Part shown: positions 25,819 through 38,983 of the stretch, one piece after another
Layout of the letters: each line of letters opens with the position of its first letter
How positions within the stretch are numbered: position 1 is the stretch's first letter
Assembly (NCBI GenBank): GCA_000310025.1
Contig: FN647938.1
Span: 131,513-195,512, forward strand
Source of the DNA: Ectocarpus siliculosus
Taxonomy: Eukaryota > Sar > Phaeophyceae > Ectocarpales > Ectocarpaceae
Direction of reading: 5' to 3'
DNA length: 64,000 nt
Translations under genes and position numbers: made by a program
Notes under the pieces: generated by a model
Databases searched by the model: none
What the model was told of the DNA's origin: nothing
What the model saw: the letters and a program-made list of their open reading frames with translations, nothing else

Positions 25819-28072
25819 CTGTGATAGTTCAACGGAGGTACCGAGAGCGTGCGAGAAGTAAGTGGGGAGTGTGGGCGGTGGGTTTTCGTGGTGCGAGCCC
25901 AACTAAAAACGAAGAGAAATAAAAAGTACCCGATGAGTATACTTGTGTTCCAGATACTACCCCAAACCTTGTGTCATTGCTAGGGAACATCGAGACAACT
26001 ACGCGCTGCGATGACTTTTGCTCTTGACCGACATTTTGAAAGCAGGGGTTCTTCACGACTGGGAAAACAACATCACGACGGGAAATAATACAGAACGAAT
26101 GATGACCGATACATCGCGTTCAGCGAACCAACCAAGACAAACGGCCAACGGTCATGTGTGGCGCGCGCGCGCACGAACAGGCCCCCCCGTGCGAGGGGCC
26201 ACGGTCTGAAGCACATAATCTGTAGAAGACACCATGAGGGTAGATATACCACTTCGTTTGTGTGTTGGCGTAATAGGCACGCTCAGACCTTGCTGCTGGG
26301 CTTGTGTGTGCGATCTCCGAAACCGGCATCATCTACGAATAGACTTGTCACAATACGTTACACAGCAAGTTACACCAGTAGTTGCGCGCCCTCGCGGCAA
26401 GATAAGCACAAATGGGCAAGCTGTTCGCAAAAGCAATTCACTCATGATTTCTGACAACAATCATATGCCTCCTCCTCCCTACTTCCCTGCAACACCGATG
26501 TACGAACCTCTTCTCTATGCACTAGAAACATGCCATCGGTGTTGCAGGAAAACACCGTACAACTGCTGTAGAAGCAAAAATGTCACCACCTTTTTGCTAC
26601 AAGTTCTGAACGCCTGAACTGCGGGTCCGCTGGTCAACTATAGCCAACCTCAACCGGGCGGGGAGCCCCTAATTGCGCCTTCAGCAGTACCTGCGACGGA
26701 GCTTCGTGGCAACATTCAGCATCCGATTGATCCGTTGCAGCTGGCAGCAGCTCATGACTTGCTTCAAGGCACCTGCAGAATTTCGAAGAATGCAAGACAG
26801 ACGGACCCGGGACAGGAGACCAGCGACTTTGCAGCCGGCTTTCGGAACTTGCAAGAGCGAACCTAGGCTCGAGCGTGTGATATCTTAGTCCCTCGAATCC
26901 TGGTTTGTGCTTAGTGCGGGGTGGCACCTTTTGGCAGCTACAGAACCGTGTTGCTTCTTTGAATACACACACCAGGACCCTATTCACTTTCTTCTTGCCA
27001 AGTGGCAAGCTCCGGATGCGTCCAGCAGCAGCGAGCGGTATGCACATCTCGGCACTGTGTGATTGCTGTTTGTAACCCATGGGCTATGGTTTATCAGCCC
27101 TGGGAAGGTTGTGTGTGGCTGCGAGACGGGATGAAACGCTGTTATCTTGGCGCACCCAGAAGGTGTGTAAAGAGGACATATGACCAGGTAAATGATGTAC
27201 AGCAGTAGGTTTGCATACAAATCATGTGCAAAACGCCAAGAACGTCCACCAGCGTTACGTAGGTTGACCGCACATACCTGTCCCGCGGAACCCGGAATCC
27301 GGCGCGCAGACCATTGGAACCATTCACAAACCCAGGTCTGCTCCTTCCACGAGAATGGAACTGATGATGTTGAGGCATGCTCTCTCAGCCGCGCGTGCGT
27401 GCTAGCCACGGACTGCTACACGGCGGAGATGCGGAGGTGCGGCCGACGGCCCGCGGATGATCTCCGGAGATTGAGGTTTGCTACACGTAGAAGGCGAGAG
27501 GCCGTGAAGGTGGAACTGGGGTCGCGACTACTTCTGATCGTCGACGTATCCACCGTCCGTCCGTGTTGCGCGTGTGTGTTCGCGTGTTCTTCGCGTTTCA
27601 TCTCTCAAACATTTACCGAAGGTGTTCGGAAGTCTCTACAGACTGGCAGCCGGAAATACACCAATCACACCCAGAAGGTCTCGTGTATGCGTGGTCGGCA
27701 GTGTCTCAGGCGGTAGATAAAACCGCCAGTAGTGGCCAACCAAAGCGAAGTTAATTCGCATGAAGAGGCGGACGACTAAACGTATTCCGTTCTTGATACC
27801 ATTACGACACGAGACGAGGGATAGCCCCCTAACGCACGGTCATCGCCAGAACTATCGTATACGTACTTCTCAAGGACACCGGAACTCAGGACGCAACAGA
27901 CAGCACGCCAAGCTCTCCTTCTCCCAACAATTCAACGTACCTCGCATTGACCCCGTCCGCTGCTCCGCTAAAGCTATAGCCCCGATCAGATACAACCCCA
28001 CCCCGACCGCGAAAACTACACCGATAGGCCGCCAACCCCTTGCGGAAATGGGCAGCGCTCATGAGGACTTAC
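25819..28072. other. interval without supported genes
   Basis: Lies upstream of the unrecognised - strand gene and downstream of the PGAP1-like gene. It should contain the 5' exons of the former and the 3' terminus of the latter. A hydrophobic open segment at about 28030-27940 (- strand; AVGVGLYLIGAIALA then a GTACGT donor) could be the last membrane helix of the PGAP1-like protein. One TACAGCAGTA motif is at 27198-27207. Nothing else is supported. Confidence 0.35.
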
Positions 28073-29033
28073 TTCCTCCGGCCACTGGCGGCATCTTTTT
28101 GCACCCCCCAATGCATGCCGCAGAGCACAGCCCCGATCACCGCAAGCGCGATGAGGCCGTGGCACGGGACCGCCATCATTCTCATCCCAAACGCCCATAG
28201 CCCCACGTACAGGACCATAACAGACACCACGGCCATCGACGCAGCCGCCCCCAATACATCGCTCAGACCCTTTGCCCCTCCTCCTCCCCCCCCGGCACCG
28301 GGACTCCCCTCTCTCGACGACACCTTACCCCCCCTGATGGCCCTCACCGCCTCCTTGCACCCGCCGCAAAACTTACAGACGCAGCGGCAGAACTCGCACC
28401 AAGTGGACGGGGACGCTGGCTCTCTCTGGGGGCAGTCGCACGCCACCACCCTGAACCCGGGGCCTAGGCTTACCCCTGGCCCTACGCGGACCCTGTCTCT
28501 ATCAGTCTCCACGTAAACCGCGCCCTCCCCGCCGTCGGCGTGCAGACACTTGCCGCAGGCGCCGTGCCCGTTCGGGCGTTCTAGTGCGGCGGCCGCCAGA
28601 GCAGCGATGCCACCGCTGCTGCGCCTACCGTCTGCGGTCCCCCCCGCTATGCTCCCCCCGTTCGCCCTCGCCACCTCTTCGGCCAACTGGAACTGGAACT
28701 CCGCCCAGAAGGCATGCATGCCGGGGGGGGACGGGAACGGGCGCGCCCGACGGGCCAGCCAAACGCTGGCGATGATGGGCAGCAGGGCCAGGGAGGCCAA
28801 CGCTAGCTCGGACGATGCCACAAACGGCTCGTGGGACGGCCCCTGGCGACGCAGCAGGATCCCCGTCGCGGCTATCTGTGGCCCGTTCAGCAGCGCGTTG
28901 ATGGGCGCGAACAGGAAAACGACCAGGTGCTGGTGGTTCGCCGCCGCCGGCGCGTGGGACGGGAAGAGAACGAGGCTGCCTAGCAGGGCGTACAGGGAGA
29001 CCGACAGCATCATGAACACGATGGACAGCTCGT
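28073..29033 (-). other. PGAP1 exon with cysteine-rich loop between membrane helices
   Basis: This 961-nt exon (acceptor CCGCGCAG, donor GTAAGT) encodes hydrophobic segments, then a loop with Gly- and Ala-rich stretches and about ten cysteines (CGKC, CDCPQ, CEFCRCVCKFCGGC), then further hydrophobic segments. The spacing suggests a metal-binding or disulfide-rich loop. I know of no equivalent in animal or yeast PGAP1, so it is probably a lineage-specific insertion. Its side of the membrane cannot be told from the sequence. Confidence 0.6.
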
Positions 29034-32000
29034 CTGCGCGGGCAGCACGACGAAGGCGACAGGGTGGTGCGGGTAACGACGACAGGCAGCGTCAGGTGTT
29101 GTCAGTGGGCATGAAAGCTTAAGCTTGGCCCGGGTGCTGCTCGTCAACAATAGACACGGACCTCCTCCCCAGGGGCACCTCATGTATCTCATGTTGAGGC
29201 CAACACAGCTAAGGGCAGTCTTCTGTCATCGACGGACGGGCCCACCAGAACACCCTCGAATTTCGTAAGCAACAACCACAAGGATACGACCGTCCCTCGG
29301 CTAAAAGCTAACCAACACTCACTCTTCATCGTCACTTCCCGGAACGTCGGCGGTAGAGAAAAAGTTTCAACATGGGCAGCCCCGACTGTAGCGATCACGG
29401 CGACTGCGGCAACCTTCGGAGACCGCAGTAGCCTTCTGAAAGCCGCAGGGACCGGCAGCATCCCACGGGCCCCATTTCCCACCACGCCCAGCAAGGTAAC
29501 CAAGTACACGAACACCACCATCCATCCCGCGTTGGCCGTGTAGAGAGCTATCATGCCCTGCGGAGGAATCATGCATACGTCGAAAAAAAAAGCGCCGTAA
29601 CGACAAACAGGTCGTGTTCAGTGTGCTAGGGAGCTTGACGGAGCCGAACATGCCGACGAACAGCAGGAGGTGATCTAAGAACAGCTGCACAGCGTCTAAA
29701 AGGGGGGTGGTCGATTGTGCCGGCGTGGTCAAGGGCTCAACCGCTCATCATTGGAACTCTAGTCAAGTCTTGTACGTACATGGAATAGCACTGCAAGCCT
29801 ACACAACAGGTCTGACATGACGGTGAGCGAATGCTTCTGGTTGTGAGGTACGGTAAATACCCTTGGACGCATGGGTGGCCACCTCGCAACACGTGCCTCA
29901 TTCAGTAAATAGAACAAGACCAGGACGACAGCCCACAAGAACGACCTCGATTCGATAGCACCCACTCCAAACTGCGAAGCCCCTCTGTTGAACTCTACTC
30001 TCAAGGCTAAAGAGGCGGTCGCGCTAGAACATCAGCCGTGACCGCCTACATAAATAGTACTACGGGGTGTGCACAACAACAGAACTAACCACGCATGTGA
30101 CGGTGTACGAACCTTGGATGGATGCAAGCGAAGAGCATCTCCGGCGCCGTCCAAGGGGTTCAGGACCCGAATCAAGCTGCTGGCCAATCCATTCAGCCAC
30201 CGCAAAGCCGTCACCCCAACAGCCCCCCCTGGGACAGAATAGACGGCATCTAGCGAGCGTTCCATTGGGCCGGGGAAATACGCCGCGATGTCATCGCCCA
30301 AGATCCAAACAAGCAGGGCGCCGCACGACAACCACAATCCAGCCATCGCACTTCTCCCTCTCGCCCGTATTGAGGCCCGCAGTGAGCGCCACGCGTACCG
30401 TACGGCGCCTAGCTGGAAGTGATTGTCCGGCGTGAGGAGGAGAGGGACGGGAAGAAGCACGCCTTCCTTTGCGGTCTTGGCACTGAGTCCCTGAGGATTG
30501 TTACAAGCGGTACGGGTGGTGCGAAGAAACAAGAGAAAAAAAAGGGAAAGATGAGAACAAGACGTTTGAAACAGGAGGAAGAGGCAGGAGGACTCCCACA
30601 TACACCTCCCAACTGTATGCTCGAACGCACACCGCTTACTGCGGTTTTACTGACAACTCCTATTTGAAGGGTCCCACACTCTACCAACCACAAGGCTCTC
30701 TTGTCGTCTAGGCGGGGTGTAGCACCCTTCCAAGACCTTTCTGAGGACCGTTCCCGCCACACGGCACCAATCGACACTGTCACGCTCCAAAGGGAAAACC
30801 ACCGAGCCCAACAAATGGTCCTTCAGAACGTTGAACGAGCGTTTCACAAAAAAACGGGCCAGCTCAGATCTTGCTGATCTTACTGCATCACCCGGCCCGC
30901 TATTTAGTGCTTTTGACTTGAGTACCGCAAGGTGCTCACCAAGAACAAGGCAGCAGACGCTCGCAAAATATCGACGGCAACAGGCGCTACACCGCCATGT
31001 GCACAGATGTAAGAAGTTCGCTCACCCTGGTCAACGCCGCAGCAAGCACAAGACACGCCACATACACCCACGCAGGGACGAACAGCAGCATGCGGTCGGA
31101 GACCAAGGACCTCGCCACCATGAGCATTTCGTCCCCCGTCTTGTACGCCTCTTCGAACCCCACGGATCTGGGGAAACCATCGGCTGAGGACGTGGCTTCG
31201 GATGACCTGTTGGAAAAGATTGGAAAGGCGACACACATGCAGAGGAACAAGCCAAGCGCTGCCATGAGCTGGCGTTGTGCTCTAAAAGCGTTCCCTGCTG
31301 GAAGGAGGCGCCTCGTTCCAGTGTACCTATTACATTGTACCTCCAGCGGGATTTTACGAGACGAGGCAATCCACCACCACCCATATAACTCCTTCGGCGA
31401 CACACATCCTAAGACTGAAAGAAAAACCCTTCAACAAATGTTTTGTGCACGCAGCGGCGCGTGACTTGATGCGCCTTTCACTCCGACGCCTGCAATGTTA
31501 ACTACAGCTACCTACCCGTGAAACATTGCACGTTTGCGATGTTGGAGGGAACATGCCATCTAACATGATATCTATTGTAATTTTTGTCCTCCAGGGGTCA
31601 TGTCATATAGGAGTACTTCTATGCATACCAGGCTCCAGGGTCCGGCCGAGCGAGACTCCACGCGACTCGTTCGCGAAACTACTATATAGCAACCTGCTTT
31701 TACAGTCCGTCCAGCAGGAGACTTGTAGGCTTGTTTACCAACAAGTCGTACCTTGGCAAAGAGGCAAGCACACCGGCAGCCACTCGCGTTCTCTCCTTGG
31801 CTCCTGCCCCCATCCTATGAAGCACTTCAAGCTCGGAGAGAGTCGCAACCACCCTGACAGCCGCAAAGCACAACATTTTGCAACAAAACAAAAGCACAAA
31901 GAAGGGTCGTGGGAAAACTGCGCACGAACTTCTCTCCTCCATGTCACTGGTGAAAGCATGATGATGCGGAAACAAGCAGGTAGGGTTGTAGACAGGTCAT

Positions 32001-35000
32001 GGTCTGCCCCGAAGGTCAGATCAGTCGGGTTTCGAACGCCACGAGCCAGCTCAGGTGAGAGGTCAGAGGTCACCAGGGGTAACAAGAATCAGAGGGTAGG
32101 TCAGCCCATGACCTGTTACGTTTACGCGTAATCTGGAGTGAGTTTTAAACGTACCTGCCCCGGTTAGGCGCGGCGGACCAGCGGGCCTGAGCCATGTTAC
32201 ACGACAACGGCAAAACCCCGCAGTATAGACTAGGCTAAGTGCACAGGATTGAAATTTGCATGAGTATCTTAACAGCAAAGTTACTCCCTTTGCCTGGGTG
32301 TTCTCTAGAAAAGACAGGGCAGGTGACACGAAAGGATGGCCACACATGAACAACAGAACGTGACACGCGGAAGATAGACATCGGTGCCAGATAGAGCAAT
32401 CACGTAAATGTGACCCTCAAGACACTCGCAAAAAAAAAACACCAAAACCCACCTGCCAATGAGCTGCTTGCACCATACCAGCGCGAGGTGATCCACCCCA
32501 AACCCGCATTCTTCCATCGCAGTCGTCGTGAAGCTGGCGCTCTGCCCCTCCAACCCCAACCCATCCGTCTCACACAGCGAGGTGTGCACCATGAAGTCCT
32601 TCAGCCCCCCCGCCACGCCCAGCAGCACCGTGTCCCCCAGCAAGGTCTCCGCGTCCACGCCAGCCGACCCCCCCCAGCCAGACCTCCCTGCGAACGATCC
32701 CCTCGCAGCGGTTTCCAAAGCACTGCCATCTGCGAGCCCGCCCGTTCCCAGAGCGGGGCAGCCTCTTTCCGCAGTCTCAGACTCATCCCCGGCTGCAAAA
32801 CACGCTTCTTGATGAGAATCCTCGTCAGCTGCGGCCGACTGGGAAATCTCGAATGCCGGGCCGTTGCTGCCCGACCAGCAGTGGGAAGACCGAGAATCGG
32901 AAGGGGAGGAGTGCCACCGCCAGAGCGAATCCGTGCACTTGTACAGGCTGACCAAAGGGTGGGACAAAGCAGGGAGAGAGGGGGGGAGGCGGAGGTTTCG
33001 CTGTGAGAACACCACAGCACACTGTTGAGCATTCCGTTCTTGAAAAAAAGAACATCCTTCACACGCTGCTCTCGCGCGTGAGGAACCACGGGATGCCCCG
33101 TTAAATAAACGATGCGAGAGCAAACGCTCCCTTCGGCGACAGCTACTTCTCTCGTCTGGGAAATGTTCCTCTCGTCCGGCTCGGCTTTTGGAGAAAGGGC
33201 AGAGGGAGAAGGGAGAGGGCCCCAACTGAAAGTCGTTCGCTTACGAACTGCAGCAGGTGGTGCCTCCACCAGCAGAGTACGCTCACGACCAATCGTGTAT
33301 ACCTGCCCCATGACCGTACCAAACAACACCACCGAATTATAGTGGAAAATCGAACCGAACGAGGCCCTCCCTCCCTCCCTCCCTCCCTCCCTCCCTCTTC
33401 GGGAAGTTATCCCAAGGAACATTGTGCACGCGGTGGTGGACACGGCGAGGTCCATCGTAGATAGTGTGACTTGGAGACTTACCTGAGGTAGGAGTAGTCC
33501 ATTCCCCATGGAGGCCGGTCGTGAGGTGACCCCAGCGTAAGGATGTCGGTTATAGAGCCTAGTCGGTATGACGGGAGCGCGAAGGCAGCCCTGACAACCC
33601 ACAAGAAAGAGTCGGCACACCGGACATGCCAAGACAAGCATTGAAATGACGGGAATGACAAGACAAGATGGCATGGCGACGAGTTAGCGCGGTCGAATGA
33701 TTCATCGGCTCTTGTCAAAATGTCAACATCTTCCTGCCATTGCGCTCCAGCGCCCGCGTTTTTCTGCGCAGCGACAACCACACCGCACGCCACAACGGCG
33801 AAGCTAGGTACAGTCGTTTCCTCCCTATCGCTTCACCGGCTAGGGGAAGCGTCAAGCTGTACCGTACCGTGCGGTTCAACACACATCACACAAGCTGCAA
33901 TTACTACCCTCCAAGCAACACCGCACCACTGAATGTTCATTCACACGCGCAAGCCTTGCACGAGCCGCGCATCGTGGGAGATGGACAGCCCGAAAGGGGC
34001 CGATGAGAACAACTACGATACAGGGCAGGTACAACATAGCATGGTAGACAAGTATGAAAACAACCCCCCCCCCAATTTTTCAGAAGGGGTGCCTCTGTGC
34101 AAGCGATATAGTGTTTCGTCGAGCACAGACCTAACCTTACCTGGTCACAACCCCTCCTAAAGAATGGCCAACGACCATCACTGAATCCGCGAACGGCACT
34201 CCGCCTTTGCCGGTGTACAAGGCAAGGATGGCCTCCACAGCGTGGTTCAAAAACTCCGCCTGACAAACGAAAAACGTACATGTCACGACAAGGTGAACGA
34301 GAGCTCCGGCAGCAGCAGCATCTACAAAAAACAAACGCTACCACCCCAAGAGGGCAGCGACGCTCCGAGCATGGTCAACACTCGGCCTTGTGGACTCAGG
34401 GCTCCATGCCCCATTATTTCCCACATCTTGTTCAAATGAAGCCACAAGCAACGTTATTGTTCGTGTGTTTCGTCTGAGAAAAAACATAAGTACCTGGTAT
34501 ATCTTAATACGTTGGACACAAACACTAGGACCACCGCACTAGAATAGCCACCCTGAGAAAGCAACATGACCCTGAGCGAAACAGCGCCAAAGAGACGACA
34601 CGACACGACACGAGTCTGTCTCAAAAACGCCAAGGACACTGCCATTTTATATTCTAGCAGAACCAAAAGCGACCCACACAAGAGGGAGGCTCTTAGCGGG
34701 TTGGAAGATTACAGCACACTACAGTACAGTACAAATACTGTACCACAACAAAGCAGTTAGTTGCCCTTGGACAAGGATAGTTGGTTCACAGAATGCTGGC
34801 CACCTCGTGTTTTATCCTAACATCATATCCAACCTGAGGCACGACAAGCCACACGTAGTTGTAGCCCCCCTGTTCGCGACACTCGCGGTCGAATAACAGA
34901 AAACAATCCATGCTCGCGCACCATCCGGAGCTTTGATTTGAAAACCGAGGATCAGGTGTCTAGCGACAGTTGTCGACGGTGTGTGCTCACATGTCTCCAA

Positions 35001-36890
35001 ACCAAAGACCCGTGCAAGGCAGTGCACTCCTCCAGGAAGTCCAGCGAAAAAACGTCTAGTCGACGCATCGGGCCCGACAGTTTTATCCCCGCTGCTTGGG
35101 AGCCCAGGGAACGTGCCTGTTAAAACACAATAACAAACACAACAAACAAGTGTCGAACATGAAATGTGTAGCATATGTAGAATAGCACGAGTACACAAGA
35201 GCCTATTGAACGACACCAGCAACCTCAGCGCATAGATGCAGGCCTGCAACGGGTCTACGCAGCAGAATAGAAACACTGCTGTGTGAAGACTTGGGACCCC
35301 GTTTGCATTATTGAGCGCGAACCGGCCAATCGTAGCTGAAGACACACCAAGCAGCCGAGTCTCTCCTCAACACATTTCGGGCTACCAGAGGTGACATAAG
35401 ATACCACACCAAGTTGACCGATTTTCAAAGCTCGTCTGCTTCACGACGACGAAGATGCCACAGTCAAATTTTACGTTTTCGGGGATATCTCGGCGAGACG
35501 GTTCCAACACAGGCATTTTCGGCACCGCTGTTCCTCCTTTCGGCGCAGAGTAATCGAGCGTCGAAGATCGATCCAGGGGATGTGGTACCTCATGCAACAT
35601 ATTCATACGGTAGTCTACCGCAGTAACGCACTATCGCACTATCGCAGTCAAGCCAACATTTGATGGCAAGCACCAGGCGTTCATAAACGAAAAAAAAAAC
35701 GGGTGCAGCAGAGGTCGCTGTAAAAAAGTGCCGGTATGTGCCCACAAAATTCACCTGCACTATACCGGACCGGCAATAGAATATTTAAAGTATTGAGAAT
35801 GACTTGGAAATTCACTGTGTGCCCGCCGAAAACACCGGCACCAAACAGGGGCCTCTACTGCTGCACACCAGATGATCCTCCTTGGCGATTTTCTTCCCCC
35901 ATCAAACTTAACGCGTTATTCCACGCCATCCTACGATATTCAGCGAAAACCGGCACTTGCACTCTGTTGAGGGAACGGCCTCCACTCTCTCGCACGCTCC
36001 TCGTGCGTGTTCCCTCCAGGCAGAGAGAGATGGGCAGGCAAGCAGGCCTGTAATATTTAGCACACCCTCGCCTACGTTTGTCGGTGCGCTTGGTCGCACC
36101 TGCTCGTAGCTGCCAAGATGCCCCGGCACGAACAGGACGGGGACCCCCGCCGGCTTAAGAGGGTCGGCCTTTTCGCTAGCAGGAAGCGCCCTATCCATGT
36201 ACCGCATCAGGCGGTACTGGTATCCGGGCACCTCTTCCCCCGCGGCTTCCCCGGTGGGATATCCGGCAACGGGGAGGTGAACGTACTCAGGCCGCGAGAA
36301 CGTCATCTTGCAAGAGTTAGACCTAGAGTCAGTCCCTTTCGACCTCGCCCAGAACCCGAAGCCCAGCACCACCGCCGCCTCGAAAAAAACCCTGAAGGCG
36401 GCTACACCGGCAGCAGCCGCTCCCTGCAGGTAGTATACAGCAGTACCGACAGCATGGCGAGGAGGACGTGGGCCCTTCGAGGGGGGGTCGACTGCTGTTC
36501 GACATGAGATACAAGCGAGAACTTATCTACCCATGATACTGGGGATGAGTAAACCTCCAACTGGTTCTAGAAGCGTAAACGCCAGCAGCAGCAGCAGCAG
36601 CACGATCAGCAGTCGAAATAACCACCGATGGTGGACTTATAACTCTTCAACGCAAGACAGACAGCCTTCAAGACAGCACAAACCGATTCAGTCAAGCAGA
36701 CTCGCATGTACACACACCCAACACGTGCCTCAAGGGCAAACACGTCTAGACAACAGCAGCACCAGCATGCCCTCACATCTGCCCTCTTCTTTTTCTTGGA
36801 CGCTCTCCTGCGGCGGTGAGCAGCCTTGAGGCCCTCCGCACCCTCTGCCGAATCTCCCGCCTCCGGATCTACTTCCTCTAGCAACGGCAT
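28073..36890 (-). CDS. PGAP1: GPI inositol-deacylase, PGAP1/Bst1 family
   Basis: ER membrane lipase family that removes the inositol acyl chain from GPI-anchored proteins before export. Phase-consistent exons: 36890-36777 (start ATG), 36423-36100, 35116-34991, 34259-34141, 33590-33483, 32947-32453, 31853-31752, 31206-31026; then, after a poorly resolved stretch, 29557-29323 and 29033-28073. Residues about 44-64 form an N-terminal membrane helix; SCKMTFSRPEY, GVPVLFVPGHLGSYEQ and RRLDVFSLDFLEE match the family. The nucleophile is Ser221 in VVGHSLGGVV, followed by ITDILTLGSPHDRPP; His417 in VDHLALVWCKQL is the likely catalytic His. An insertion of low-complexity Ser/Ala/Gly residues sits between 264 and 360. 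The C-terminal part has several membrane helices (MLLFVPAWVYVACLVLAAAL, GWMVVFVYLVTLLGVV and others) plus a Cys-rich loop. Membrane exons between 31025 and 29558 (open TM segments at about 30.4-30.2, 29.95-29.8 and 29.7 kb) and the 3' end are not fully resolved. Confidence 0.88.
33365..33398. repeat. (CCCT)n microsatellite in a PGAP1 intron
   Basis: About eight perfect CCCT units on the + strand, inside the intron between the PGAP1 exons ending at 33483 and starting at 32947. Confidence 0.9.
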
Positions 36891-37962
36891 GCTTGCTCTG
36901 CGCCGTTCGCTGGTTGGGCGCTGCTTTTCACGACTGACAGCACGACGACCGCGGAAAAACAACAAACCTTTTGTCAGCAATTACAACACAGCGAGCAGGC
37001 CTTGCCGTTCCAAATACAAGGTACAAACACAGACCTCCGGCTTGACCTGGTGTAGGCAATTTGTTTAGGCAGTGCGGGTCGTGACCGAAGGGTGGGATAT
37101 ATTGCAGGGTAAAGGAGGGAAATAGTAAAAAAAACAGCAAGTTGTCACACGACACGGCGCCGCCGTGTTCTCTGTGAAGGCCACGTTTTATACACAACAC
37201 ACGACACGACGGCGGGTTCTCTCCGATATTTTTGTCCGTGACCCAGTACAGAAGTACAGGACGATATTTTGTTCTTAGTATAATACTCAGTGTAGTCTCA
37301 TGAGCCCAGTTTCCAGCCGGTTTCCCTCCACTTACTGACAAAACATCAGCACATCCCTTTCGACTGCTGCTGTGGTTATATCTCGAACGGGTAGTCTTTC
37401 TGGGTGAGTTCATGTATGTTGTCCAGAAAGGCACGGCGGTCCTGCACTTCCTGCAGCAATAAAATAAAAGCTATGTACAGCAATCAGCGGAGGATTCCGG
37501 GAATCTAACCAGTCAATAGAATGTACGCCATGCACATACGCTTGCAGCAGCTCTTTCAAATGGGCACTATGGCATGGAATAGAGATAGGCGCATACCGAC
37601 CCTGGCGCTGCTCTGGTGACAGCAACCTACCCAAGTCTAATACCTGCCCTGTAGCACAGCAGTTCCTGCTGTACACATATGCCATGAACAACAACACTTT
37701 GACGATCGACAGGTGTCGAAGATGGGAATGGAAAGATGCAAGACACAACGTGCAACACTTCCGTGCCAATTCATTTTCAGAGTTCTGTCCGTGTGATCCC
37801 ATTTGGAGTAACAACGGCGTGCCGTGAAACTTCACGACGCGTACATACAGCAGTGGCAGGCTGAGGAGATGTTCTCACACGACGACACGCGCTGAGAGCA
37901 GCGAGAGCGGTGTGCAGCAGAGAGCGAACAGCACCGGCCAGTACCGCGTTCTCTATTTCACG
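36891..37962. other. upstream flank of the PGAP1-like gene
   Basis: About 1.1 kb that should contain the PGAP1 promoter and perhaps 5' UTR. A 141-codon - strand ORF at 37410-37835 has no recognisable motif and no splice support, and is not called. No promoter element could be named with confidence. Confidence 0.3.
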
Positions 37963-38259
37963 ATGCAGTCAAGACAAGCTTTCAAACCTGCCTCACGTTC
38001 AAGGTCCCTGCTGCCTGTGCACGCACACACCGTGCTATCCCTCCGTCTAGCTGTTGTGCTCGTGACTCTCCGCCTACTCTGCGCTCCCGCGTCGCCCGTG
38101 CGAGGGGGGATCGCGGTCGAAATATTTCACCCGCGGCGGGGGGAAGGAGGGGGTTACGGAGATTCCCATTCCGCCGCCAGCAGTTCGTCACACTCTTCCT
38201 ATCTAAGAAGCTGTTTCACGCCGTCTGAGGCCACTGCTGCCACAGCAGCTGTAGTCTAG
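37963..38259 (+). CDS. hypothetical small protein with a hydrophobic N-terminal segment
   Basis: Uninterrupted 98-codon ORF from ATG to TAG. Residues about 26-42 (VLSLRLAVVLVTLRLL) are hydrophobic after a basic start, as in a signal anchor or late signal peptide. The rest is Gly/Ser/Ala-rich with no known motif. It is head-to-head with the PGAP1-like gene about 1.07 kb away. It could be a chance ORF or a first exon. Confidence 0.25.
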   Translation: MQSRQAFKPASRSRSLLPVHAHTVLSLRLAVVLVTLRLLCAPASPVRGGIAVEIFHPRRGEGGGYGDSHSAASSSSHSSYLRSCFTPSEATAATAAVV

Positions 38260-38983
38260 ACTATCAACCCAGGCAAGTTGGAGGATGAAGTCTTGGGCGA
38301 ATATGTAGTCTAGAAATCCATCATCATTTGCGTTGTATACACCTCACCGTCCCTGAAAAAGCGTATCCAGAAGACAAAAACTGTGATTGCGTACAACATG
38401 TTTATTCAAGCCATCCATCGATGCATTGAATGGAGCGTCCGCTATGAATGACTTAGTTCTACTAGGCCCGGCCAGTGTAGCAGACAGGCAGAAACAACGA
38501 AGAAACAGCGGAGACGGAAGTAGAGGGTACAGCAGTACACCGCCCCATACATTTCCCAAGAAAAAAATGGGGAGCGCAACCGCTGTTACGCATACGTGTA
38601 GCCCACCTCACTCAACGGAAGCACTCCACGACATGCACCATCTACTGTAATCCGTCTTAGCTTCCCAGTCGTTCCGAGCCGCATTCGTATCCTTCGCATA
38701 TATGTAGTCTTCGCGCAATCTACGTATGTATGTACGGCTTGAAAAGCATCTCCCAAGAAAGAAAATCGCACGCGCACAAAAAAAGTGGGAACACTTTGGA
38801 CTCTTCAACATTCACAAGAAAACTGCCCCCGGAGAAGAGGGACTGGCACACGAATGGCTTGATTCTCCCAGCCTTTATCCGAAACTAGTGGGACAAATTG
38901 GACACGACGAAAACCTTTGCAACAAGAGCACGCCACTGCGGAAACTTGTTCAACGAAGTATGGAAGAAATTTCAACAGAAAAA

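Noticed and set aside
28039-28072. 34-bp intron that would add a further membrane helix to PGAP1
   Set aside because: The phase fits, but the intron is far shorter than any other here, so it is mentioned only as a possibility.
30647-30990. Open - strand frame considered as the next PGAP1 exon after 31026
   Set aside because: It would need an intron of under 100 bp with no good acceptor, and it shows no family similarity.
32601-33674. 357-codon - strand ORF
   Set aside because: It overlaps PGAP1 exons 5 and 6 in other frames and crosses their introns. The spliced frame matches the family and this one does not.
37410-37835. 141-codon - strand ORF
   Set aside because: No motif, no splice partners and unremarkable composition.
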